Source: a bacterium (lineage in GTDB: Bacteria > Zixibacteria > MSB-5A5 > GN15 > FEB-12). From it: a stretch of DNA of 13,280 nucleotides. The position numbers were made by a program, and so were the translations under genes. The notes beneath the pieces were generated by a model, which did not search any database, was not told the DNA's origin, and saw nothing but the letters and a program-made list of their open reading frames with translations. The DNA is taken from assembly GCA_030668045.1 (NCBI GenBank), contig DAOUUR010000022.1, positions 1-13,280 of the forward strand, written 5' to 3'. Every line of letters starts with the position of its first letter. Positions within the stretch are counted from its first letter, which is position 1. This document shows positions 7,113-13,280 of the stretch, in pieces.

Positions 7113-7610
7113 ATGAATAGAACAGAAACTACTGCTACTGGAAGCTTGGACGATCTTATTCAACTTGTTTCCTTTCGCCTTGGGAATGAGGAGTTTGGAA
7201 TAGACATCCTCAAGGTTCAGGAGATAAACCGGATGGTCGAGATCACCAAGGTTCCTGAGGCACCGCATTATTGTGAAGGTGTAATCAACCTTCGAGGCAA
7301 GGTTATTCCGGTTATCAATCTCCGGACAAAGTTTAGCCTCGACCCGCTGGAATGGGATAAGTCTACCAGGATACTGGTATGCGATGTGAATAGTCATGTG
7401 ATTGGCATGATTGTCGATTCGGTTGAAGAGGTTATCAAGATTCCTCAGTCGACAATCGAGCCTGCGCCTGATATTGTAACTACGGTCAGTTCCGACTATA
7501 TCAATGGTATCGCTAAACAGGAAACGAGACTGTTGATATTCCTCGATGTTGGAAAGATCGCAGGCGAGGTCAACCAAATGGCTGAACAACCCGAAGAACA
7601 ACTCGCCTGA
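7113..7610 (+). CDS. cheW: CheW chemotaxis coupling protein
   Basis: The 165-aa protein is a single CheW domain. It begins with LVSFRLGNEEFGIDILKVQEI (partly shown by FGIDILKVQEI at 28-38), continues with the family hallmark GVINLRGKVIPVINLR (56-71), and ends with DSVEEVIKIP (102-111) and a closing LLIFLDVGKI segment (140-149). CheW links the CheA kinase to the signalling tips of chemoreceptors in the polar array. The length is typical, with an acidic, Gln-rich extension at the C-terminus. GGAGG at 7100-7104 precedes the ATG. It lies 50 nt behind the chemoreceptor gene and just before a strong terminator, making it the last gene of the apparent porin-receptor-cheW operon. No cheA is visible in the window, so the kinase must be encoded elsewhere. 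Confidence 0.94.
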   Translation: MNRTETTATGSLDDLIQLVSFRLGNEEFGIDILKVQEINRMVEITKVPEAPHYCEGVINLRGKVIPVINLRTKFSLDPLEWDKSTRILVCDVNSHVIGMIVDSVEEVIKIPQSTIEPAPDIVTTVSSDYINGIAKQETRLLIFLDVGKIAGEVNQMAEQPEEQLA

Positions 7611-7650
7611 TGGCGGGTTATTGTTGAGGTTCTTGAACGCCTCTCCTTTG

Positions 7651-7692
7651 GGGGCGCGCCTGTCTGTAAAATGACTCGCGCGCCTCTTTTTT
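7651..7692 (+). terminator. Rho-independent terminator after cheW
   Basis: GGGGCGCGC (7651-7659) pairs with GCGCGCCTC (7678-7686) in a 9-bp GC-rich stem with one G-T pair and an 18-nt loop. It is followed at once by six T (7687-7692). It lies 41 nt after the cheW stop and closes the porin-receptor-cheW unit. Confidence 0.85.
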
Positions 7693-7777
7693 GTCTGAAA
7701 CTGAATTGCCTGTGACCTGATAGAGACCATAGCAGAACCGACCATCGGATCAAGCTGAGGGATCAGGCTGAGTGGCA

Positions 7778-7820
7778 CACGCCACGGTCGAAGATGCGCC
7801 GTGGCGTGCGCATCTTCGAC
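7778..7820. repeat. Two interlocked inverted repeats forming mutually exclusive hairpins
   Basis: CACGCCACGG (7778-7787) is the exact reverse complement of CCGTGGCGTG (7799-7808). GTCGAAGATGCGC (7787-7799) is the exact reverse complement of GCGCATCTTCGAC (7808-7820). The arms alternate as a-b-a'-b' and touch or share single bases, so only one hairpin can form fully at a time. The element sits after the cheW terminator and before the promoter at 8086, apparently outside both transcription units. A palindromic repeat or miniature mobile element is therefore more likely than an RNA switch. Confidence 0.7.
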
Positions 7821-7850
7821 TTGCGCGACCTAAGGACCCTGCAGAACATA

Positions 7851-7927
7851 AAATGGGTTCGTTTTGTGGCCACAAATCCCCCGGTACTGCCTCACATACA
7901 TCGGTTTGTGGGGAAATGGGTTCGTTT
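7851..7927. repeat. Direct repeat AAATGGGTTCGTTT, 63-bp period
   Basis: The 14-mer AAATGGGTTCGTTT occurs at 7851-7864 and 7914-7927. Both copies are followed by T/G-rich sequence. The 63-bp period keeps a reading frame and creates short spurious ORFs on both strands, but none has a good start or resembles a protein family. The remaining DNA from 7930 to 8070 shows nothing I can name. Confidence 0.55.
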
Positions 7928-8085
7928 GGTGATTTTTCGGTTTCGCAGTAGTGGGTTGGTAGTAAATTTGTGTATGACATCGAGTTGTTTCCTTTCAGAC
8001 GGTCATGACGGATTTGTCCTTTGCTATTGGAACTGGTCAGGTTTTCAGGGGTGATGTGGTGGGGATTTCGGGGGTAAGAACCCCG

Positions 8086-8114
8086 TTGACAAAGCCGACA
8101 ATTCCAGCTATATT
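8086..8114 (+). promoter_or_regulatory. Sigma70-type promoter of the propeller-protein gene
   Basis: TTGACA (8086-8091) and TATATT (8109-8114) are separated by 17 nt, a near-perfect housekeeping promoter. Transcription would start near 8121, giving a leader of roughly 64 nt before the ATG at 8185. A small hairpin, GGGGT (8071-8075) / ACCCC (8080-8084), ends just before the -35 box. Confidence 0.75.
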
Positions 8115-8184
8115 GTCTGGTCACCCTGAGTTTGAGCTTTGAGCACACAGAAACTGAACGGACGTAATCTGCGGAGGAGAGACC

Positions 8185-10995
8185 ATGACTAACCGATCAA
8201 TTCTAATCGCAATCTGCCTTATCTGTCTTGCAGCTTCAGGCATGGCCGAGACACCAGCCGAGCTGAACAAGCAATCGGTTGCCGATTTTCTTAAACCTGA
8301 CGGCCAATTTGACATCGAGGCTGCCCGACTGGCGGGATTTGAGGGTTCGCTTGATCTTGAGGGATTTGATGTCCGCCTTGATCCTGAGACGGGCGAGCCT
8401 CTGCTTTCCCCAGCCGGGGTGAACAGTGTCGAATCCGATCCCGACGATCAGTACTGGCACGACCTGGACGTTCCGGATGTTGGGACAAATAATCCTGTTC
8501 GTGCCCTGACGGTTTACGGCGGTTATCTTATCGCTGTTGGAGATTTCGAGACCGCCGGTGGGGTTGCTGTCAATTACATAGCTCGCTGGGATGGTTCGGC
8601 TTGGCAACCACTAGGCTCAGGGATGAACAATTACGTTTGGTCCCTGACGGTCTACAACGGCGAGTTGATCGCCGCTGGATGGTTCACTACTGCCGGTGGG
8701 GTTGCTGCCAATTATATCGCCCGTTGGAATGGTGCTACCTGGCAATCACTTGGGTTAGGGATGAACAATTACGTTTCGTCCCTGACTATCTACAACAGCG
8801 AACTGATAGCCGCTGGATATTTTACGACTGCCGGTGGTGTTGCGGCCAGCCGCGTCGCCCGCTGGAACGGCTCGAGCTGGCAACCACTTGGCTCGGGGAT
8901 GAATGGTTGGGTATTCTCACTGGGAATCTACAACAGTGAGTTGATCGCGGGCGGAATGTTTAATGTCGCTGGCGGGGTCAACGGTTTCTATATCGCCCGC
9001 TGGAATGGTTCGATCTGGCAACCACTTGGCTCAGGGATGAACAATTACGTCCACTCCCTGGCGGTTTACAACGGCGAACTAATCGCCGGAGGACGATTCA
9101 CTTCCGCCGGTGGAGTTGCCGCCAGACGTATTGCCCGATGGAATGGCTCGGCGTGGCAACCGCTTGGCTCAGGAGTGGATAATTGGGTTCACTCTCTGAC
9201 AATTTACAACGATGAGCTGATCGCCGGGGGACGTTTCACCACCGCCGGTGGAGGCGTTGCTGATCATGTCGCTAGCTGGAATGGTTCGGCGTGGCAACCG
9301 CTCGGCTCCGGGGTGAATAGTGATGTCCCGACTCTGACGGTCCACAATGATGAACTGATCGCCGGGGGAGAGTTCACACCGGCCGGTGGGGTTGCTGTCA
9401 ATTACATAGCCCGCTGGGATGGCGCTGCATGGGAACCGCTCAGTTCGAGCATGAATGACGGGGTTCAATCGCTTACGGTCTACGGCGGGGACCTGATCGC
9501 CGGTGGAGATTTCACGGCAGCCGGCGGGGTTGCCACTAATCGTATCGCGAGTTGGGATGGTTCTGCATGGCAGCCTCTTGGATCGGGGTTGAGCACCGCG
9601 CCGCTCTGTCTGACGGTCTACGACGGTGATCTGATAGCCGGAGGATACTTCACAACCGCCGGTGGGGTCACAGCCAATCGCATTGCCCGCTGGGATGGTT
9701 CGGCTTGGTATGCGCTCGGCTCGGGGATGGACAACTGGGTCTGGTCCCTTATGATTTACAACGGTGACCTAATCGCCGGTGGGGAGTTCACGACCGCCGG
9801 TGGAGTTGCCGCCAATTCTATTGCCCGCTGGGATGGAGCTACATGGCAACCGCTTGGCCTGGGAACGAGTGATCGGGTTGAAGCCCTGACGGTCTATGAC
9901 GGCGAGTTAATAGTCGCTGGATATTTCACAACTGCTGGTGGGGCCACTGCAGACAATATAGCCCGCTGGGATGGTTCGACATGGCAGCCGCTCGGCTCAG
10001 GGATGAATGGCCGGGTTCGCTCCCTGTCGATCTACAACGGTAAGCTAATCGCCGGGGGAAGTTTTACGCAGGCTGGTGGAATTCTTGTCAATAATATTGC
10101 CCTCTGGGATGGTTCGACATGGCAAACGCTCGGCGCGGGGATGAATAGTTATGTCCAATCAATGACGGTTTACTACAGTGAGCTAATCGTCGGAGGAAAT
10201 TTCACGAATGCCGGTGGCGTTGCAGCCAATTACATCGCCCGTTGGGATGGTTCGACATGGCGGCCGTTAGGTTCGGGAATGAATGATTGGGCACTCTCAC
10301 TTACGATTTACTCCGATGATCTTATCGCCGGGGGATATTTCACAACCGCCGGTGAGAAGGCTGCTTCCTATATTGCCCGCTGGGATAAACCAGCCACCGA
10401 CACTGATGGCGATGGTGACCCCGATTGGGCTGATCCGGATGATGACAATGACGGTGTAGCTGATGGCTTCGATACCGACCCGCTTGACCCATACATTTGT
10501 CAGGACGTTGATGCCGATGGATGCAATGATTGTTCGGTCGGGGTTGATGGCTTCGGACCGCTTTCAGACTTTGATCCCAGCAACGATGGTACTGATACCG
10601 ATGCCGACGGTCTCTGCGACGGTGGTGATCCCTGTCCCACCGATGCCACCAATGACATAGATGGGGACGGCGTCTGTGGGTTGATTGACAACTGCCCCGA
10701 TGTGGCCAATCCGGGTCAGGAAGATGCAAACAGCATTCCACCCGGTGACGCCTGCTGTTGCATCGGTCTGCGCGGCAATGCTAATGGAGATACCGAAGAG
10801 CAAGTCAACATATCGGATATTACATATCTGGTTGAATACTCATTCGGAGTGCCGCTGGGACCGACACCACCGTGCCCTAATGAAGGCAACGCCAATGGTG
10901 ACGAAGGCGAGCAAATCAATATATCCGATATTACATACTTAGTGGATTACCTGTTCGGTGTACCATTGGGGCCACCACCCCCGGCGTGTCTATAG
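8185..10995 (+). CDS. Secreted 14-blade beta-propeller protein with TSP3-like and dockerin-like C-terminus
   Basis: This 936-aa protein has a Sec signal peptide (hydrophobic core about residues 5-17, likely cleavage after GMA near 21) and a unique region to about 106. Thirteen complete 46-residue repeats (107-704) and a 30-residue partial one (705-734) follow. The unit is roughly LTVYNGELIAGG.FTTAGG, then a variable stretch with IARWDGS.WQPLGSGMN and V. The composition suggests propeller blades. Residues 739-860 are Asp/Gly-rich thrombospondin type-3-like calcium repeats with Cys pairs. Two dockerin-like calcium units start at 864 and 901 (NANGD...ISDITYLV). It is probably exported and bound at the surface or to a partner through the dockerin-like tail; ligand and function are unknown. 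GGAGG (8173-8177) precedes the ATG, and it has its own promoter and appears monocistronic. It could be purely structural. Confidence 0.85.
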   Translation: MTNRSILIAICLICLAASGMAETPAELNKQSVADFLKPDGQFDIEAARLAGFEGSLDLEGFDVRLDPETGEPLLSPAGVNSVESDPDDQYWHDLDVPDVGTNNPVRALTVYGGYLIAVGDFETAGGVAVNYIARWDGSAWQPLGSGMNNYVWSLTVYNGELIAAGWFTTAGGVAANYIARWNGATWQSLGLGMNNYVSSLTIYNSELIAAGYFTTAGGVAASRVARWNGSSWQPLGSGMNGWVFSLGIYNSELIAGGMFNVAGGVNGFYIARWNGSIWQPLGSGMNNYVHSLAVYNGELIAGGRFTSAGGVAARRIARWNGSAWQPLGSGVDNWVHSLTIYNDELIAGGRFTTAGGGVADHVASWNGSAWQPLGSGVNSDVPTLTVHNDELIAGGEFTPAGGVAVNYIARWDGAAWEPLSSSMNDGVQSLTVYGGDLIAGGDFTAAGGVATNRIASWDGSAWQPLGSGLSTAPLCLTVYDGDLIAGGYFTTAGGVTANRIARWDGSAWYALGSGMDNWVWSLMIYNGDLIAGGEFTTAGGVAANSIARWDGATWQPLGLGTSDRVEALTVYDGELIVAGYFTTAGGATADNIARWDGSTWQPLGSGMNGRVRSLSIYNGKLIAGGSFTQAGGILVNNIALWDGSTWQTLGAGMNSYVQSMTVYYSELIVGGNFTNAGGVAANYIARWDGSTWRPLGSGMNDWALSLTIYSDDLIAGGYFTTAGEKAASYIARWDKPATDTDGDGDPDWADPDDDNDGVADGFDTDPLDPYICQDVDADGCNDCSVGVDGFGPLSDFDPSNDGTDTDADGLCDGGDPCPTDATNDIDGDGVCGLIDNCPDVANPGQEDANSIPPGDACCCIGLRGNANGDTEEQVNISDITYLVEYSFGVPLGPTPPCPNEGNANGDEGEQINISDITYLVDYLFGVPLGPPPPACL
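8503..10386 (+). repeat. Tandem 138-bp repeat array, 13 full copies and one partial
   Basis: The unit encodes 46 residues with no indels across the 13 full copies, so the frame is strictly kept. Nucleotide similarity is visible in the segments around GCCGGTGGGGTTGC and around CGCTGGGATGGTTC. Copies 1-6 use WNG or WDG, whereas copies 7-14 use WDG only. The last copy stops after RWD and runs into calcium-repeat sequence. Confidence 0.9.
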
Positions 10996-11011
10996 CAGGC
11001 AAGCCTGTTTT
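10996..11011 (+). terminator. Weak terminator-like hairpin after the propeller gene
   Basis: CAGG (10996-10999) pairs with CCTG (11004-11007) across a CAAG tetraloop, followed by TTTT. It starts at the base after the TAG stop. The stem is short, so efficient termination is doubtful, but the palindromes downstream may help. Confidence 0.35.
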
Positions 11012-11031
11012 GAGCCTCCAGTGCCGCCGGT

Positions 11032-11134
11032 GTCAGGTTGGCGAGCAACCTGACCTACGAGACTCATCCCACCCCAAGGGGATGGGGCACCCGGCAAAAG
11101 ATTATTTCAGGAGGAACCCACCTTAAAAGGTGGG
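11032..11134. repeat. Cluster of three palindromes between convergent genes
   Basis: Three hairpins stand in a row. The first is GTCAGGTTG (11032-11040) / CAACCTGAC (11046-11054). The second is a C-rich/G-rich stem around 11065-11087, with CATCCC (11065-11070) against GGGATG (11079-11084) and alternative CCCC/GGGG pairing. The third is CCCACCTT (11117-11124) / AAGGTGGG (11127-11134). No T-runs follow. The regular spacing and the different sequence of each stem suggest an intergenic palindromic repeat element rather than a single terminator. It could also act as a transcription barrier between the convergent propeller and peptidase genes. Confidence 0.6.
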
Positions 11135-11157
11135 CCACCCGACCGATAGCCAAAAGA

Positions 11158-12933
11158 CTACTGCAAATGAAGCTCGGTTGGTGTCATTACGCGATAGATG
11201 GGGTAGAGGCCGACATTCTGATCATAGTAGGGAGAGCGTTCATAGAAGAAATACAGTCTCGCCCGCGGACTAGCGGCAAAGACAGAATCGGTCTCAACCT
11301 TTTCCCAGAACTCAACCGACAGTGCAGAATCTTCGGCCAGCATCGTTCTTGCCAACGTCTCCAACACGTAGCTGTCGGCGTACTCTTTTCGTTCGGTCAC
11401 GGCGTCCATGAATCCCCACGAAACAAACGAGTCCGGCCCCTTTGGTTCCAGCAGGTGGGCGATCAAACGGTTGGTACGTTGGTTAACTCTGATCACCGCA
11501 GTGCCGCACGGGAAATATCTTTTCTCGACCGATCTCTCCACCGTAACTTTGAGTTGATGGCGTCCTTCGTATGAATCTGTTTCCCATTTTGGATCGCGGA
11601 GGCGGTATGTCTCTACCTCGATGGTCCCGGAGTCGGCGGTCACGGCCAGAACATCTATCTTGATGCCGTGCAACTTAATGATCGGTATGAGTTCCTGCCA
11701 CTCCATCGGAATCAGGTAGGCGTATGGCATCAGGACTGAGTCGGAGGGGATATTGTTGTAGAAGAATGGAATGTGGTACGTCTTTTTCTCCGTTCCCCAG
11801 ATGACGCGATCGGTGCCGGAGATTTCGGATTGTTCAAAATGAAAATCGACACCGAGAAAATCAATCATGACGCTGTCATCGGTACGTTGAAACCGGAGCG
11901 GATAGTAGCTTCCCGCCAGATCGGTGGCGGTTTGCTGGTCGCTGAGGCGGACGGCTTCCTTGAGGGTGCCAGCGTTCTTGTTGACATAGGCTGTAAGCTG
12001 TGTCATCAGGGCATAAACCGATTCAACCCGCTGCTGGTGACTCTTGAGCATGTGGGTTTCGATTAACATGAACGGCCGATTCTGGGCCGCGCCGTATCCG
12101 TTGGAATATCGCGGGGAACCGGTCCAGGTGATGAGGCCACTGGTGACATCGTGACGTTTCCTCGGGACGATATATCGAATAAACGGAAAGCCGGCTTTCT
12201 CCATCCTGCCTGTGATAGCCGGGATAAATTCGTTGGTTGTCCAATCGGCCAGAGCGGGAGCGACGTTGGTATTCGCTTCGATAGCGTAGGTGATGACATA
12301 CTGATAGTCAGCGCCGTTGGTGGTGTGGAGATCGACTGAAAAATCGGGCAGCCATCGGGTATAGAACTTCAGCCACGAGCGCATTTCGGGGGTGTCGGCT
12401 TTGAGGAAATCGCGATTCAAGTTGAGATTCTGCGCTGTGACGCGCCAACCCATCTCTTTGGGGCCGTTCTGGTTGATCCGATTGTAAGCGCTGAACCGTT
12501 CGTGACCATCGACACTGAATATCGGAATGAACAGGATTATGACACTGTCGAGCATGTCCATATATTTTCCGTGCACAACGATATCACGGAGGAACATCAG
12601 GCCGGCATCTTTGCCCTCTATCTCGCCGGGATGAATTCCGGCCTGATAGAGAAGGATAGCCTTGCCTGAGGTTTTCGTTCCGGTTGGGTCGAACTCACCA
12701 TCTTTATCGAGAATGAGTAGCGGCAGCGACCGTCCCTGGGGACTGGTGCCGAAGGTGGTATAGGTGAGGATGTCGGAGTGGTCGGCCAGTTTTCGGCAGT
12801 ACTCTATGGTTTGGTTATAGCGGGGGGTTTCAAGATAGTCAGACTTTTCGTAATAGGTCAGCCAGTCATCGGCGTGAACGCACGATGTTGCCGATAGTGT
12901 TACACAGAGCGCCAACAGCAAGTATTTGGACAT
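11158..12933 (-). CDS. Exported M14-family zinc carboxypeptidase-like protein
   Basis: This 591-aa protein has a signal peptide (hydrophobic core about residues 4-15, likely cleavage after VHA at 21). Cys18 gives only a poor lipobox (ATSC). The M14 domain spans about 22-325. Zinc ligands are His101 and Glu104 in GIHPGEIEG and His203 in DLHTT; Asn173-Arg174 in LNLNRDF match the substrate-carboxylate site, and Glu292 in MLIETH fits the catalytic base. The active site therefore looks intact, and it should hydrolyse peptides or muropeptides outside the cytoplasm. About 265 further residues (326-591) form an additional, probably beta-rich region that I cannot assign. AAGGAGA lies 8 nt before the ATG. 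It has its own promoter at 12968-12996 and runs convergent to the propeller gene. True carboxypeptidase activity versus another M14 specificity cannot be decided from sequence. Confidence 0.85.
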   Translation of the reverse strand: MSKYLLLALCVTLSATSCVHADDWLTYYEKSDYLETPRYNQTIEYCRKLADHSDILTYTTFGTSPQGRSLPLLILDKDGEFDPTGTKTSGKAILLYQAGIHPGEIEGKDAGLMFLRDIVVHGKYMDMLDSVIILFIPIFSVDGHERFSAYNRINQNGPKEMGWRVTAQNLNLNRDFLKADTPEMRSWLKFYTRWLPDFSVDLHTTNGADYQYVITYAIEANTNVAPALADWTTNEFIPAITGRMEKAGFPFIRYIVPRKRHDVTSGLITWTGSPRYSNGYGAAQNRPFMLIETHMLKSHQQRVESVYALMTQLTAYVNKNAGTLKEAVRLSDQQTATDLAGSYYPLRFQRTDDSVMIDFLGVDFHFEQSEISGTDRVIWGTEKKTYHIPFFYNNIPSDSVLMPYAYLIPMEWQELIPIIKLHGIKIDVLAVTADSGTIEVETYRLRDPKWETDSYEGRHQLKVTVERSVEKRYFPCGTAVIRVNQRTNRLIAHLLEPKGPDSFVSWGFMDAVTERKEYADSYVLETLARTMLAEDSALSVEFWEKVETDSVFAASPRARLYFFYERSPYYDQNVGLYPIYRVMTPTELHLQ

Positions 12934-12967
12934 GGCATTGTCTCCTTATGATCGTGGTGTGTTGGTA

Positions 12968-12996
12968 ATCATAAGCTGGCGTCGAGCTGTTGGCAA
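12968..12996 (-). promoter_or_regulatory. Sigma70-type promoter of the M14 peptidase gene
   Basis: On the minus strand TTGCCA (12996-12991) and TATGAT (12973-12968) are 17 nt apart, a good housekeeping promoter. Transcription would begin near 12961, leaving a leader of about 28 nt before the ATG at 12933. Confidence 0.65.
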
Positions 12997-12999
12997 CAG
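12987..12999. promoter_or_regulatory. Palindrome CTGTTGGCAACAG over the -35 box (candidate operator)
   Basis: CTGTTG (12987-12992) and CAACAG (12994-12999) are perfect inverted arms around a central G. The right half contains the complement of the -35 hexamer of the peptidase promoter. A protein bound here would be expected to affect that promoter. No regulator gene is adjacent. Confidence 0.35.
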
Positions 13000-13049
13000 G
13001 AATGATTGGCGGGCTTGCGTGATCTGAGTCTTGGAGCCAGACTTGCCTG

Positions 13050-13280
13050 TTAGACGTCGGTGAGCCCGGTGGGACCCATCAGGGCGACAAAAGCACGCAG
13101 AGCGGTTTCATCAAAATGATTATTCAACGACAACATGATTCGCAATGCCGGGTAGGTGTCGATTGCCTTTTGATACACTCGTTCGGTGGTCATGGCGTCA
13201 AAACAGTCGGTGATGGCCACGATTTTGGAGTAGATGTGCATCTCCTCAAGCGACAGGCCGGAGGGGTAGCCGCTTCGGTC
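13050..13280 (-). CDS. HD-GYP-type c-di-GMP phosphodiesterase, C-terminal fragment (partial)
   Basis: The minus-strand frame is open from the window edge to a TAA at 13050-13052 and encodes 76 residues. It begins DRSGYPSGLSLEEM, which matches the GYP part of the HD-GYP consensus (DGSGYP.GL), followed by IVAITDCFDAMTTERVYQKA, the usual I.D.(F/Y)DA(L/M)T..R.Y..A segment, and a Phe-containing helix FDETALRAFVALMG. HD-GYP enzymes hydrolyse cyclic di-GMP. The HD metal site lies upstream of the window, so activity cannot be judged. The usual Pro in R-P-Y is Val here. The next gene on this strand, the peptidase, starts 116 nt downstream with its own promoter. No convincing terminator separates them; a 5-bp stem (13027-13031 / 13039-13043) has no T-run. 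Confidence 0.8.
   Translation of the reverse strand, partial: DRSGYPSGLSLEEMHIYSKIVAITDCFDAMTTERVYQKAIDTYPALRIMLSLNNHFDETALRAFVALMGPTGLTDV

Noticed and set aside
7059..7778. 239-aa minus-strand open frame over cheW
   Set aside because: It is antisense to the whole of cheW and its terminator. The product has no family features.
7778..7820. H-type RNA pseudoknot
   Set aside because: The a-b-a'-b' order would suit a pseudoknot, but no connecting loop bases remain, so both full stems cannot coexist; the region also seems to be untranscribed.
7750..8148. 132-aa minus-strand and 86-aa plus-strand open frames in the intergenic region
   Set aside because: Both run through the interlocked palindromes and direct repeat, lack ribosome-binding sites and look like translated repeat DNA.
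8503..10386. CRISPR array
   Set aside because: The regular 138-bp period is a coding tandem repeat in one long frame, with degenerate repeats and no unique spacers.
10340..10741. 133-aa His/Arg-rich minus-strand open frame
   Set aside because: It is the antisense of the GAT/GAC-rich calcium-repeat region; the low-complexity composition is explained by that.
11038..11574. 178-aa plus-strand open frame
   Set aside because: It starts in the palindrome cluster and runs antisense to the M14 peptidase. No protein features were seen.

Overview
The window looks like a chromosomal segment of an uncultured, Gram-negative-type (diderm), motile bacterium. The best guess for lineage is candidate phylum Zixibacteria or a close FCB-group neighbour. 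That guess rests mainly on the long secreted protein at 8185-10995, whose C-terminus is a tandem dockerin-like pair (NANGD...ISDITYLV.YLFG.P.GP.PP). As far as I recall, that ending is frequent in Zixibacteria, but it was not checked by search. An outer-membrane porin with a terminal Phe and several Sec signal peptides support a diderm envelope.

Layout. (1) 1-72: tail of a Cys/Met-metabolism PLP enzyme. (2) 73-395: a gene-free leader holding a c-di-GMP-I-riboswitch-like core (about 96-148), small hairpins and a TATAAT box. (3) 396-2094 (+): a soluble, sensorless histidine kinase that overlaps a cheV-type gene (CheW domain plus receiver) by 11 nt. (4) 2188-3099 (-): an exported DUF4097-type beta-helix protein built on 18-residue ASGD repeats with a ladder of in-register cysteines; a hairpin at 2126-2148 terminates it. 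(5) 3443-7610 (+): an apparent three-gene operon of coiled-coil porin, chemoreceptor with a duplicated helical (HBM-like) sensor, and CheW, closed by a strong terminator at 7651-7692. (6) 7693-8184: gene-free DNA with two interlocked inverted repeats, a 63-bp-period direct repeat and a near-consensus sigma70 promoter. (7) 8185-10995 (+): a 936-aa secreted protein with thirteen full and one partial 46-residue beta-propeller repeats, thrombospondin-3-like calcium repeats and a dockerin-like pair. (8) 10996-11157: a cluster of palindromes. (9) 11158-12933 (-): an exported M14 zinc carboxypeptidase-like protein with its own promoter. (10) 13050-13280 (-): the C-terminal end of an HD-GYP-type c-di-GMP phosphodiesterase.

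How the parts may work together. The left half is mainly chemotaxis and signalling: kinase, CheV, chemoreceptor and CheW. The porin in the chemoreceptor/cheW operon suggests that uptake across the outer membrane is co-expressed with sensing of the imported ligand. The right half is envelope and extracellular: a surface or secreted propeller protein and a secreted peptidase. The HD-GYP fragment and the riboswitch-like leader raise the possibility of c-di-GMP control. No CRISPR array, integrase, transposase, rRNA or tRNA was recognised. The most unusual items are the 14-blade propeller that seems to be closed by its own N-terminal strand, the porin/chemoreceptor/cheW operon, the mutually exclusive palindromes at 7778-7820, and the possible minimal c-di-GMP-I-like RNA.
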